A stretch of 64,000 bases of DNA from Vesta saturnalis (GCA_036346205.1 JARFJB010000003.1:859001-923000), one strand, 5' to 3'; shown: positions 23,006-35,854, counted from the first letter of the stretch. Notes: generated by a model not told the origin, from the sequence alone. Translations and numbers: made by a program.

Positions 23006-23430
23006 AATAAAAAAACTGGATTTTGTTTTGTAGAAATCTTGAGGGTGCTATCTGAAACTAATCAGAACTACAAGGTTCCATTAAAATATTTTCCCAAATA
23101 GTGATGAAAATAACTATCACTCGAAATATAAACATTCATCTTAATTTTATGAATAGAAGCTTTCAACGAAGATCTTATGCAAAACTTTAGAGCCCTTGAG
23201 AAATCATTGAGAGCTCTAAGCCGAACCCTAGTAAAATTGTAACTCCTCTTAACTATTTCAATATAAGGTTTCATGCAAAATGTCATTATGGAAACTTTTA
23301 GAACTCTTGTAACACTAATCAATTGGGGGCAGCGTGAAGAACCCTTGCCTTAGAAAATGTTAAAGAGGGGAGGTAAAATAACATTAGCGTCCCAAATTAG
23401 TATTTAAAGCATTACAAATATTTATAATAT
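23006..23430. repeat. Repeat resembling the 19-kb units
   Basis: Two phrases (CTTATGCAAAACTTTAGA.. at about 23174 and TTCATGCAAAATGTCATTATGG at 23270) are variants of one another and of 19515-19545. Non-coding. Confidence 0.4.
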
Positions 23431-23943
23431 GACAGGGCAGTCCGAACCTCGGCTTTGTACGTAAGCCCCTTCTTACGGAAGAGCTCCTGTGATTTTTATT
23501 ACAAATCTCTTAATTCCAAAAAAAAGAACTTAGCGTTTTTACGCTCACCGTTCCGGCATCGTGATCTTTGCCGCTTCGGAGTTAGATCTGCCACTGCTTG
23601 CATACAGATAGTACGAAGAAGCGGTCATCAGTAGAGGAGCCACAGCAAGCAGGAGTCGCCGGAATACATCAGGAGCGAAGAACGAAAATAAAAGAAGCAT
23701 TCAGGACATCGCCACCACCAACTACAGGATCGACGTCGGGTAAAACAATAGGTACCGGTTAATAAAAAACATTTTTTTTAATTAATATGAATTTATTGTT
23801 TTCCTCCTTTTTCTATTTGGGTCTCTGATTTCCAAGTCTTTTTTCCTCGGGGTGTGAGACTGTACCTCGGCAGAGACCCGGCCTTTCTTTAAAATGATTC
23901 CCTTTCTTTTACTCTTTTGAAAACCTTATAAACAACAACCGCG

Positions 23944-24930
23944 ATGGTTAAGCACGGTCACGAACGTGCTACCGTAACGGTTGTATCCCAAACTCCTGAC
24001 GCCGCCCGTCCACCTACACCTACACACAACCCCCACATACGCACACACCCTCGCCTCGCCACCACCATCATCACGTACACGCCCCCATTCAGACGCCTCG
24101 TCCATTTCCACCTCATCCACACACTGCTACATCTCTACACGTTCCACCGTCTCCACAATACCACACGAACCCGCTCTCTTACCCACACCTTCGCAGCCAC
24201 TTGCACCTGTCGTGATTACTACACTCGTTTTCCCCAATCCTAAACCCACCCGCTCTCAATCCTCTATGTATTGCATCCGCAATATCCTGAAATCCATAAT
24301 CACCCAGAAATCCTTTTTCAAATCCATTAAATCCCTTAACCTTGCCTGGTTGAACTTAACGTTCAATCACAACCACACCTGTCTCTTAGAGACCTCCTCT
24401 CCCTTGCCGGATGGTACACAGCTTACGCTGCGACACCACTACGGCGATCCCACCGTCGCCCTAACCCAACCCACTGGTCCCCGTCCCTCCAACTCCACTC
24501 CTAGACCCCATTCCTTTTCCTGCGTGATTCGTCATGTGAATAAGGATATCCTAGCCGAAGAGATCCGGGATGCGATCGATCTCCCACACGTAGTAAGGCT
24601 GTTCGCATAACCTCTAAGGCGATGAGCACTCCCACATCCCTTGTCAGCATCATAACCTCTTCCCAAACCACCCTAGCGACACTACAGTTGCGAACCCTCC
24701 CTTATCCCTCAACCTCTCCCCAAGTATTTTTCCACCCGTGCTATCCGTTGTCCCAACTGTGGCTAAACCCACAGATCCTCCTCCTGCAAATCCCCGACCG
24801 GCCAGATAGGGTTGTCCGCACCCTAGATTCGCTATCCCAAAACTTCTTTCAACGGGGTATCAACATCTGCGTATCCGGTATGCGGATGAAAGTCGCCGTA
24901 GTCCGCCAACCCAATCCTTAACTATCTCTA
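23944..24930 (+). pseudogene. LINE ORF1 (gag-like), frameshifted
   Basis: A Pro/Thr/Ser/His-rich start (about 23980-24240) leads into a domain with SFSCVIRHVNKDILAEEIRDA, then a Cys-containing IRCPNCG at about 24745 that looks like the remains of a zinc knuckle. This is the layout of Jockey-type ORF1 nucleic-acid-binding proteins. It is split over at least three frames. Confidence 0.7.
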
Positions 24931-24949
24931 AATGGATATCCTAGCAGGG

Positions 24950-27177
24950 ACCGTTAATGCCAAAGCGTTCGTCGGAAATGCCCCTTACTCAAATATTTTT
25001 TACACACAGACAATATACTCATCCTTTCCATAACAGAATCAAAACACACCCAGATGCACACTTAATTTCAACACATTTCACACCTATGTAAACAATATCC
25101 AACACGGAACCGCCCTCTTAATTAAAAATTGCTTCCCAGCTACTCCTTTTCAACTTCCTGCGCACTTACAGCATTTCGAATGCGTTGCTGAGAAGGTGCA
25201 CTTTCCCACTCCTATAGTATTTATTTCATACTACAATTCGTCCGGCCACGACATCCTATCCGACGACCTTTTAATCTACGCCTCCAGCCTCCCTAATGCA
25301 GTTATCCTAGGTGATTTCAATGCCCGCCACATGCAATTCGGTGACACCGCAAGTAATGGCAATGGTAACAGGCTATCATTCGCTCTGTTGCAGTTGCCGC
25401 TCTTGCAAATCGCCAACACACAGCCAACATACTTCGAATATTTAGGTGCCTCAATAGTAGATCATATCATAGTTTCCGAACCCATAGCTTCGATCGTGAT
25501 TACTTTCTAGGCATCACTATCACATCAGATGACATACCACTACTGGTCACAAACTTCATTTAGTCCAGCTCCCCCTATACCTGGAGACTGGAATGTGTTC
25601 TCCGAACACATCTCCAACAACCTTCCTGCACTCAATCTTCAAACGACCCAAGATCTCGAGAGAGCCATTAGAAACCTAACTTCCGTAATTACGAAAGCGG
25701 TCGATATCTCTGTACCATTAAAAAACATCGGCATTTCCCGCAAACCGCTCCCACAGCACATTGTGAACTGGATCAAAGAGAAACGACGAATCTGTCTTCA
25801 ATTCTTGCGATCCAGGGATCCGGCTCCCAAGACCGAATAGAATCGCCTTAACGCCTTAATCAGGAGAGAAGCAAACAAATACGCCGAAGAATTCCGCAAC
25901 CTTAACCTTCCTGAAATCCAACTCGATAACGAGAATCCCTTTTATGTTCCCATCACTCCCGACGAGGTCCACACTTATTTCAAAAAAGGAAAAAACTCTG
26001 CGGCAGATCATGACGGCCTAAATCGAAAAATCCTACCGAGTTGCCTCGGAAAATGCTTTGAGCAGATTCTAGCTAGGCGACTCAGAGACCACCTACAATT
26101 CAACGACCTCCTTCCTAATAGCCAAATCGGCTTCCGTCTCAACCGAACGTGTCACAATTCCTTGTTGAAGCCGCTTACCAGAGCATTCAATCACAAGCAA
26201 TGCAATCTGGCAGTGTTTTTGGTCAATAAGCAAGCATTTGACAGTGTCTGGCACGTCGGCCTCCTGCACAAGATCCGAAACCTCAACATTCCCGACCCCT
26301 TCTCCAAACTCCTACTCTCGTACCTGACCAAACGGTCAGTTCGGGTAAAAGTAGGGAAAACCTCAGATCCTTTTCAACCTACAGCAGGCGTACCGCAAAG
26401 TTCTGCCTTAGCCCCTATCATTTATATCATCTTTGCATCAGACATTCCCGAAGTTACACAACCCGGAGTAGTCGTTGCGCAGTTTGCGTATGACACAGCC
26501 TTCTGGACGGTTAATCGGAACAGCGAAAAGGCCTCCCGCCTCATATCAAAAACCCTACGGAACTTTTCCAACTGGGTGAACCGGTGGAGAGTCTCCGTCA
26601 ATTCCTCCAAAACCCAAACAATCCTCTTCCGACATCCTAACTACACCGCAGATAGGTTCCAGAAATGTTTCCCTCGCCCTAAACCAAGAAAGACGCACAC
26701 TCCAAGATGAAATCAGCTACCTAGGAATCCTCTTCACTAGACCCCCTCAATTGGCTCCCCGATGTAAAAAGAACACTCAAAACATACATCCGCCCTGTTA
26801 TGGATTTCCGAGCACCCATATACACCAATATAAACCTTTCCGCTATCGCCTCCTGTGAACGCCGAATTTTTAGACGAATACACAGGTTACCCCTCAGGTA
26901 CCCTAGTGACCTCACAACACAACACGTAAACATACCACCAATCACACACAGAATCCAAACACTTCAGAAAAACTTCGCGCATAAAAGAATTTTCGGCGAT
27001 ACTATCCCAACCAAAGAAATCCTTACCACTGCCTACAACTACCGCTTTCCCCCATTCCCACGAAGAAAGCCTAAATTAAAATTCAAGCATCCTCCCGTGA
27101 TCCTTATACAACTCCTTGACGAGCTTCCTGAGGAAATAGAAGACTACGCCCTGTGCATAACACAACGACTTGCCTAA
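24950..27177 (+). pseudogene. LINE ORF2, endonuclease and reverse transcriptase, broken
   Basis: The apurinic-type endonuclease shows NAVILGDFNARHMQFGD at 25290-25340 and TYFEYLGASIVDHIIVS at 25430-25480. The RT shows KNSAADHDGLN (about 26000), AFDSVWHVGLLHKI (26228-26270), GVPQSSALAP (26390) and QFAYDTAFWT (about 26480-26510). The catalytic FADD is changed to FAYD and the usual GVPQGS to GVPQSS. Many stops and shifts (25511, 25840 and others) break it. It ends at TAA 27175-27177. Confidence 0.88.
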
Positions 27178-27721
27178 AAAAACCTTAAATTAGCCTTGTA
27201 AAGATGCGTGGAGGATCAACTAATTGTTTGGAACCACACGGCAACAGTTTTAACAAAAGAAAGAGCATTTCATCACAGGTGGTGTTTATGTATTGTGCTC
27301 CAAAAAACACTTGTTTAATATTATATAACGTTTATACTTAGCCCGCTCAATTTTAGAGAGAACGTTTAAATTAAAGATCGAGCCTACTGATAAACGACAT
27401 TGTTAATAGTAGGTAATCTAATTTCGTTTTGGTTAGTATTCAATTTTACTCTAATTCCTATCAACGATGATTAGTATTAATTCCGTCATTAATTTTAATC
27501 ACATCGATACAGATTTACCAACATTAAGCTTACTGATATATTTATCTCAATAAAATAATAATGACTAAAATACAAATAAAATACATTCCTTGAGACTAAA
27601 TAATAACACAAATAAACCATAAAAATGTTGGAACTTTATTGTTATAATCTATAGTTTACAATATAATATTAATTATTAACTAAACTATCTATAATTAAAT
27701 CGAGTATTAAAATAATGCTCT

Positions 27722-27873
27722 TTTAGGTTTTTTAAATCGCGCATTTTTCTTTTTATATTTTATATAAATTTACAATTACAGTCTTCTGAAGATGATAACT
27801 GTAATTGTTATCGAAACATAAATTTATATAAAATATAAATAGAAAAATACACAATTTTAAAAACCAAAAAGAT
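27722..27873. repeat. Foldback with hammerhead-like core
   Basis: Arms 27722-27775 and 27820-27873 are inverted copies (TTTTATATTTTATATAAATT and its complement). Between them lies CTGAAGA at 27786, a 6-bp perfect stem GATAAC/GTTATC, then GAAAC at 27813. The core layout resembles Penelope terminal repeats; no coding part is near. Confidence 0.55.
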
Positions 27874-28429
27874 AAGTATTTGTAATAATCGTGAAATTTT
27901 ACATGTTCTTAAATCAAGTATTATTTACAATACATTTATTTTTTATTCATCACAATCTATTTACATAATCCTCCCAAAACAATTACAAACAGTTGATTCA
28001 TGTTTTACCTACACAGATAGATTAGAAAACGGTGCAATAATACTTAGGCAACTTACGGTACGCACGTGCGTCATATGTTGCATAGCTCTGAATTAGGGCA
28101 AAAATACTCCAAAAATTTGAATTTTGTGTTACTTAGTGCCTTCAAAAGTGGCAAAAAATTACATATTATCGCCTTTAACTTAAGTAGGAGGCTTAATAAT
28201 TTACAAATTATTACAAATCCTAAGCAGAAAGAATACATACATTAAAATGCAATGTTTTATTAGTAAATAACATCTAATGCAAATAACACAATATTGAGAA
28301 ACAAATCGAACATAGAGCTTCATTCTGTCGACAAATGCAATGCCGCCAATAATATATTACAGTGGCAATTACAAACACTAAACTAAACAAAACCTTTCTA
28401 CTTGTGTTAATACGAATGAAATAATGTTC

Positions 28430-28457
28430 AACCATTGAGTATATATACTCAATGGTT
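28430..28457. repeat. Perfect 28-bp palindrome
   Basis: AACCATTGAGTATA followed directly by its complement, with no spacer. Confidence 0.9.
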
Positions 28458-29301
28458 CAACCATACAAAAATAAATCGTAAAAAGTTATTTATAAAATTT
28501 TGTTTATATACTTTGGAATCAGTCCAAATATAACTTTGCATGTATCACCTAGTTCTAGATTTCTTAAAGACCTTGACATTGATTTTTAGGTATTTCAACA
28601 ATCTGACCAGAAGAATTAAGAAAGGGGTGTGCCTTGCTTGACTCACCATTGTATCAAATTAGTGTATAATAAAATAATAATTAATAAAATTTTATTTTTT
28701 AGGATCTTTTTCTCTTAATTATTGTGAGAATGTGCAATATTCATTGTGATAATTAAACCCAAAATTAAAATCATTAAAAATTATCAACCTGTTTGTTTGG
28801 AAAAAACATAACCTTAAATACTATTTTATTTATCGTTACATTAATTTATATTTTTAATAAACTATTTATGTCATAGTATATATTAATGATTTGTAATAAA
28901 TAATCATATAAAAATGATAATTACCATTTTCAAATGCTGATAAGTAAGTAGAACAACATGAAGTGATTTTTATGAATATGAAAAGAGAAGGGATTGTACA
29001 CTTACCTAAATGCACACACAACGAAAAGAACAAACAAATTTAATTATTTAAAACACAAAACGAAACGCATTAAATTAACTATTAAAAATATTTTTTACAA
29101 AAATTAAAAGCACGGACCAGCTGTTACGCACGCGCAGCAATCTCGAAAAACTGACAACTAAACGTTCGAAGCGCCCTCTTCATAATGTGTTCACAGTGTT
29201 GTCGGCATATGTAATATTTTCGAAATATTTAAAATAAAAATAATGACAACAAAAATTAAAAATTTATTTTCCGTTCAAGTACTAGAACGTAGATTTCGGA
29301 A

Positions 29302-32300
29302 ATGAAATTACTGTATAAAAATGTCGACAAAGAAGGTGAAGGGTAAGTATTGTGTGAGGTTATGTCACATGATTGACACCTGTACATTATTGGTTATATC
29401 TTAAAAATGTTAATTCAATACCATTTACAGGACTGTTGGATTTATTGCCGAGGAGCCTGAGGATATGTGGCATGCCTACAATCTCATATCCGAAGGCGAC
29501 TCGGTACGAAGCACTACAATACGTAAAGTTCAATCTGAATCGGCAACAGGCTCTTCAACTTCCAACCGTGTTAGAACTACATTAACAATTTGTGTAGAAA
29601 CTATAGACTTTGATACTCAAGCATGTGTGTTACGGTTAAAAGGCAGAAATGTGGAAGAAAACCAATATGTCAAGGTATTACATTTGTTTATCACTCAAAC
29701 CCCTTTAATTTTACATTATCTTTCTAGATGGGTGCTTATCACACATTAGATCTCGAACTAAACCGCAAATTCTCATTAAAAAAACTTGAATGGGACTCCA
29801 TTGCATTAGAAAGAGTAGACACCGCTTGTGATCCGACACAAACTGCAGATGTTGCGGCTGTTATAATGCAAGAAGGTTTAGCACACGTTTGTCTAATAAC
29901 ATCAAGTATGACATTAATCCGTGCTAAAATTGATGTTACAATACCTAGAAAACGCAAGGGATTTGTACAACAACATGAAAAGGGTCTGGCTAAGTTTTAT
30001 GATAATGTTATGCAAGCAATTTTACGCCACATTAATTTTGATATAGTTAAATGTATTTTAATTGCTTCACCTGGTTTTGTACGTGATCAGTTTTATGAAT
30101 ACATGTTTCAAATGGCTATTAAAACTGATAATAAATTACTGTTAGATAATAAATCAAAATTTATGCTCGTTCACTCGTCATCTGGATTTAAACATTCTCT
30201 AAAAGGTTTGTATTAATTTTTCTACACTTTATTAATTAAACTTCCTGTTTTTAGAAATACTACAAGATTCTGCTGTTATTAATAAAATTTCAGACACAAA
30301 AGCAGCTGGAGAGGTCAAAGCTTTAGAAGGATTTTATACAATGTTGCAATGCGAGCCAGCGAAAGCGTTTTATGGTAAAAAACACTGTGAAATGGCAAAC
30401 GAAGCACAAGCAATTGAAACTTTGCTAATTTCTGATAATTTATTTCGGTAATTATGTACACTTGAGTAACATGGGCACTTTGGAAGTTTTGTTTACTAGG
30501 TGGCACAACTAGTAAAATTTTTTAAAGATAATAACCAGCTTAAATAAGTTACATAGTTATAATGAGCATTTAGTGAAGCTCTTGATGATGTAATTTTGTT
30601 TGGTAATAATCAGTAGTTAACGAAATTTGATTGTAAAACATTACTGCATTAAACACTCTTATATTGTAATAAAGAACGTTTTTAGATTACTTCATCTGGA
30701 GCATCAAGGTTTTCTAAACAAGTACATTAAATTGCACAACTCTCTGTTTCGTACTATTTAAATTAATCATTTTTGAAAATTCACTTGTAAACTACCGCTT
30801 GTGTATCACCAACGCTATTTGCAGTTGTATGGTAGATATCACAATTAAAAGTGTAGCTTCTGCATTAAAGTTATTGCTGGTGTAATTCAAATAGATCAAA
30901 AAATACATTAACTATTATCAAGGTAACAATGCTATAACATTTTTCACTCATTATATATTATAAAATTCGAGTTTATCCTTAATTCTAATCGAAAATCTAC
31001 GAAGTTTTAGAATCTAATTGAATGATAAACTCTAAAATGAAATTAATAAGTTATATACTGAGTACCGAAGGATGTAAATGTAAATAGGCAGAAAATGTCT
31101 GCAATTCTGTACTTATTATTGCAAAAAGAAAACCTTAAAACCTCGGTCTGAATATTCCATTCAGATATTTACGGTTACATAATATATAGTAGCCAGGAAT
31201 ATTGATACAGTCACGTATTCAAATATTCAAGCATTCAAATAATGTGGTCTAAAAATATTCGATTATGATCCCTAGCACTAATACAAACCTTTGTTTGCAC
31301 CCCACTTGCTTTGCCTCTCTTGCTCTTTTGTCATTTGGATGTAAATGTAAAGTTCTTTTTGTCACTACGTCAATTTCAAAAAGTGTCACTATAACTCTAT
31401 AAACAGAATAATAATAAATTAAAACGAAGTGACTAACGCTACGTTAACGTAGCGGAACTTTGCAAAATTAGAGCTACGTGAATGCATTACTTCGTTAAAT
31501 AACTGTTTCAACGTCAAAACGCTACAGCACGGCTGGTGTAGTGGTAATGGTTGATGTCTAACACGCCGTTTGGCGCAGGTTCGGTTCCCGGTCCATTTAA
31601 TTTTTTTTGTTTTTTAGGTTACAGTAGTTTTGTTTATCTAATCTAAACTAGACAAGTTTGTTTACCTAATCTAGTTCTGTTAGGTTACAGTAGTTTTGTT
31701 TATTTAATCTCATTTTTTTAGGTTACAGTAGTTTTGTTTAACTAATCTAATTTTTTTAGGTTACAGTAGTTTTGTTTATCTTATCTAAACTAGATAAAAC
31801 GCGCGACCAGCTTATCATAACGGCGCGCATGCGCAAAAATTCATGTAGCTCTAATTTTGCAACGTCCCGTACGTTAACATAGCTTTAGTCTCTTTCAAAT
31901 TAAAAATTGGGTGTATTTATAAATGATCGAAACTTTAAGGGTTGCGACTTATTTTAAATGGTGTTTCCCCAATTTTATTATTTATGAAAACTATGTAATT
32001 TTACGAAAAAGATATCGTTTATTAATAAAATATTTCTTATCTTACTGCAGAAAACAGCTGCATTTGCTGTTAAAATCGATACAGCATATAAAAATATAAA
32101 TAAATCGTGTTTTTTATTTTCATGTTTGTAAAAGACACCTATAAAATGATTTCGGAATTGCGTCAGTTTTGAATAGGTGCCTTTTCTTGAAATTTATAGA
32201 TATAAGAGGCCTGCGTCAAATTAGTAAATGATTATATTTTTACTTTCTTGCTAAACAAGAATGTATTGCGGTTTAAAAAAATAAGTTGCGTTATTTTGAT

Positions 32301-32600
32301 GTTTTACAACTCTCTGAACCTGAAAAAAAATTTTAGAAAATTTTTTTAAATGTCTTCCTGTGTGTCTGTGGACACTCGCAAGCCGAAACTATACGGACGA
32401 TTTTGATGAAATTTGGAATGAAGGACTACAAGACAATTCTGTCGACAGAATAAGCTTTTAAACGCAATAGATCTACAGGGGGTGACAATAAGGGTGTTAT
32501 TTTGGGGCAAATTTTCAAAATGTAACATAGAAGATTGAAATTCACGTCATGAAATACAAATTTTTAAAACTTTCAAAATTGAATACGGTTGCAGTTACAG

Positions 32601-32644
<44 letters not shown>

Positions 32645-34939
32645 CCATAACTGTTCAAGATATAAAAGAATTGGAAACAGATATGTGTAGTTAAATATAG
32701 GTTCTTTAAAGAGATTTCTTTACATAATAAATTATGGTATAAATTTTCCTACATTTAAGGGGTTAAACTTATGCAATTATTCGAAATCGATTTATTCAAA
32801 ATTCTCTCAAGCATTTTTTTTTATACATTTTCTAGGCAACCAGCCACTCTTATGAATGCAACTAACCTGCTTCTTCTAAAGCTACTAGGATAGGAGATAT
32901 GAATTTTCAAATATTTAATATTGATATTGTTATAACTTGCTAACTATTTTGGTTATAAAATTGGGATTTTGGAAATAAATTTTGTTCATTTACGCTAATG
33001 AAATGATATTATTCTGATGAAAACACTACTTCTGGTTTTTCAGGATATTGAAAACATTCCTGGTATTGCTTGTACAACATACACATATCCTTACTTTATT
33101 TGAAAGGGAGCGAAATTTGCTTTAAAATGATATGAAACAGTCCATAGTTATCTTGAACATATACATATACATATGTAGGTAAAGAAGTTTATGCAATCGA
33201 CTTTTTTTTCACTATCACTAAATGGACTTATTAGCTCATTTTCCAACTTTTGGCCAAGTTTCGTCATAGATCGCCCATAATGTCTGTGTTCATGTGTGTC
33301 TGTGTGGATCTATCCTAGTATCCATGGTAACTCCAGAACGAAAATACCTACCTACTTAAAATTTTGTATTTAAGCTTGTTTTTATTTGGCTTAGAGCTGA
33401 TTAGATTTTGGAAGAAATCCAACGGCGATGAGGGGGGTTTATTAGGGTCAGTTTTTGGTTTTTGTTAAATATTTCTAAAACAGCTGCATATTTCAAAGAT
33501 ATAGAAATACCTCATATATTTTTTAGTATTTTGCAAGAAAGTCCTGTAATGCACTAGTGTTCACCTAGTTTGGAATGTGGAAAAAAACTTTATAAATCTT
33601 TCCCATCTCAACTTTTTAATGGTATTTGATAAGTTTTTTAAATTAATCGATTTTCTGATTAATGGATTACTTGAATATCGATTAATAAAAAAATCAATTA
33701 TTTTTAGTAATCGACTATTAATTTCTATATTAAAGTCTATATTGCACTGGTTTATATATTATATTCCACCATTCAGTACATACAAGAATAAATGTGTAAC
33801 GTTTACTCAATTATATTTTTAACGCATGCATTATGCTATTTCTTCTAGACTGACGTTCTCCAACTAGTTATCATTTGGTTATTCTATTGCTTGATTAATC
33901 GATTATTTGTATAATTGACTATTGATTAATAAAAAACCATTATTTTCAGTAATCAATTATTGATTGTTGAAATTTATAATCGCTTATCTCTAGTATCAAT
34001 ACTCTACATCTGTGGCTTCCCTCATGACATAAACTTATACTTTATATATCAATTCATACTTTATATATTTAAAGTTTATAAACGCAAACTGACAAACAAT
34101 AACGTTTAATGAGTATGATAATTCCAATAAATGATCTGCGTTGATGCTAGTGCTGTGGAGTGCCACCATTTAATAAGTTATTAAATGGTACTATGGCAGA
34201 AGCGCCTTTTTTTAAATTAAAATATTGCCAGATTTAGTCTGATACATTAGGTAGTCTTTGTTTTGTTGCGGAAGTTAAATGATGTGATTTGTACGATTTA
34301 TTTTTTATGCTAATAAAATAAAGTCGTTGAAATCATTTTATGGCGTCACTCTCATATGGAGAGGGTTAGAGTGGTGTCATCCATGTTTTCAGCCTAGTTC
34401 AGATCTCAATTTTTTATCTGAATCCGCACAATTCGGATTTCAATTGTCATGTTAGATCAATTTTATGAAACCGGGAAGAGGGAAAAAAGGTGACATGTAC
34501 TTTTTTTTCTCAAACACTAAATTTTTGTAACATATTAACTGCATAAAATCTATGTTGGTATGAATATGTGATATTTGGATGCAAAATTGCAAATTCAGAT
34601 GCATTTGAACTAGGCATTAGTCAGAAAATTAGGCGTTATTGCTTAATAGAAATTAATGTTGAATTGATGTTAATGTTTCATATTTTAAATTGTAGATGTT
34701 CCGATGTTCCATTACGAAAACAGTATGTTAAATTAGTAGACAGTGTTCGTGAAGCAGGTGGAGAAGTTAAAATATTTTCAAGTATGCATATTTCTGGCGA
34801 GCGTAAGTTGATGGTTATGTGATAGAGGAGATCTAATTTATTTGAATTTGCAGAATTAGATAATTTAACAGGGGTTGCGGCCATACTCAGATTTCCAATG
34901 CCAGAATTGGAAGATGAAGAAAGTGATAACGAAAATTAA
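29302..34939 (+). CDS. pelo: Pelota (Dom34 homologue), six exons
   Basis: Pelota is the eRF1-like factor that, with the GTPase Hbs1, enters the empty A site of stalled ribosomes and splits them for no-go and non-stop mRNA decay; it acts in the cytoplasm. Exons read from sequence: 29302-29342, 29431-29674, 29728-30205, 30255-30447, 34696-34802, 34854-34939. All junctions are GT-AG and the phases join without a break into 382 residues, close to the family's usual length of about 385. Visible landmarks are the N-terminal Lsm-like eRF1_1 domain with EEPEDMWHAYN, the central domain with PRKRKG and ASPGFVRDQF, DTKAAGEVKAL, and the C-terminal TGVAAILRFP followed by an acidic tail. The eRF1 GGQ motif is absent, as expected for Pelota. 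The start MKLLYKN is the conserved one. Intron 4 is 4.2 kb, the others about 50-90 bp. It is the best supported gene here. Confidence 0.97.
31431..31890. mobile_element. MITE-like element with tandem core and Pol III-like boxes
   Basis: About 50-bp terminal inverted repeats (31431-31485 and 31833-31890) share GCAAAATTAGAGCTAC and TACGTTAAC; the left one contains the palindrome GCTACGTTAACGTAGC. Inside, a tRNA-like head has a box A-like TGGTGTAGTGG at about 31534 and a box B-like GGTTCGGTTCC near 31580. Four copies of TTAGGTTACAGTAGTTTTG follow at about 31613, 31680, 31719 and 31758. It lies in pelota intron 4. No clear target duplication. Confidence 0.7.
32603..32642. repeat. (AT)n microsatellite
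   Basis: Uninterrupted AT dinucleotides inside pelota intron 4. Confidence 0.95.
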
Positions 34940-35099
34940 ATATTATTTTGTTATCTTATTATTTGGCTTGTTGTAGTTGCAAATAAGTTATTTTTTTGTT
35001 TAGTTCAATTTTAATTTGTGTTTAAAAAGTTTGTAGAAAATTGTGTTTTCTACTATAATTATAAATGACAATATTCGTCTTTTGTAAACCGCTGCATAC

Positions 35100-35105
35100 A
35101 ATAAA
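35100..35105 (+). terminator. Poly(A) signal of pelota
   Basis: An AATAAA lies 161 bases after the pelota stop codon with T-rich DNA downstream. The position suits a short 3' UTR. This is inferred from motif and spacing only. Confidence 0.5.
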
Positions 35106-35396
35106 TATTGAAATTTTTTATCTAATTTTGTATATATATATAACCATTTATTGAAAGGATTTGAAATCTCCTTACAAATTTTCGACATTTTTCATAAAAT
35201 TTTACACCATTTTGTTGAAATTTTGGAACTAATTAGTTCCTTCCATGTTTTTGTGTGAGAAACATGCAATCAATTTTCTTAATTTACACAAAAGGAAAAT
35301 CAACTATGGAAATTTTATTGAACAAATAAAAGTACATAATAATTCATTTCATGTAAAATTTTAATTTTAAATACAGTAAAAGACTACCTGGTGTGG

Positions 35397-35445
35397 GATT
35401 TGAACCCACAACATCTGCGTAACCAAATAGTTGTGGGTTCAAATC
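35397..35445. repeat. tRNA T-arm palindrome
   Basis: GATTTGAACCCACAAC at 35397-35412 and its exact complement at 35430-35445 flank a 17-base spacer. The minus strand reading from the left copy keeps a T-arm (GTGGG, TTCAAAT, CCCAC). This is a tRNA fragment in inverted duplicate; no full cloverleaf is present. Confidence 0.7.
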
Positions 35446-35854
35446 CTACTCGAAGTAATCATTTGCTGTATGTATTTTAAAATTTGTAGACACTCAATTG
35501 ATTTGGGTTGAATAAAGGCACTAAACCATTATTAAAAATATTCAGTTTATGTTTCGACAACTGTTGCTTTTTAAAAAAAAACAAAGATCTTAACATGCGT
35601 TATTTATTAATATAAATTAAGTAATGCATATGTTAAGATTTTTATGTTTTTTAAAAAGGCAGAATGTGTTGAAACATGTTTAATATTATTAACATTGTCT
35701 TTTTCTTCAAGTCAAATCAATTTACTGTCTACAATAAGCTTACTTATTACATTAAAAAGAATCGTATTGAAAAAGTGATTAAGAGGTGGAAGAAAAGTTC
35801 AAAACCAAAAATTCTCAATTATTTTTTTATTATGTGTAGTTAAAAAATAGTCCT

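Larger units (their letters stand above)
23430..27200 (+). mobile_element. Jockey-like non-LTR retrotransposon, dead
   Basis: A GC-richer island in AT-rich surroundings. A leader of about 500 bp is followed by a proline-rich ORF1 and an ORF2 with endonuclease and reverse transcriptase domains, all on the + strand. The 5' end is set only by the change in composition. No poly(A) tail or target duplication could be fixed at the 3' end. Confidence 0.8.
27200..29301. other. AT-rich intergenic DNA upstream of pelota
   Basis: No gene is supported. It holds a foldback at 27722-27873 with a hammerhead-like centre and a perfect 28-bp palindrome at 28430-28457. About 200 bp before the pelota ATG the DNA becomes less AT-rich (29100-29220), a likely promoter area, without a clear TATA box. 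Confidence 0.5.
30448..34695 (+). other. Pelota intron 4 (4.2 kb)
   Basis: Intron 4 starts with GTAATT and ends with TGTAG. It holds a MITE-like element (31431-31890), an AT dinucleotide run (32603-32642), and two stretches (about 32340-32540 and 33240-33440) with the wording common in insect dispersed repeats (TGTGTGTCTGTG followed by GATTTTGATGAAATTTGG). No coding sequence is seen; short ORFs in it match nothing I recognise. Confidence 0.8.

Noticed and set aside
31530..31600. Possible tRNA gene
   Set aside because: Box B is imperfect and neither acceptor nor T stem pairs properly; better read as a SINE-like head.
33577..33822. 81-codon + ORF inside pelota intron 4
   Set aside because: Low-complexity AT-rich Ile/Leu/Phe/Lys sequence with no homology.
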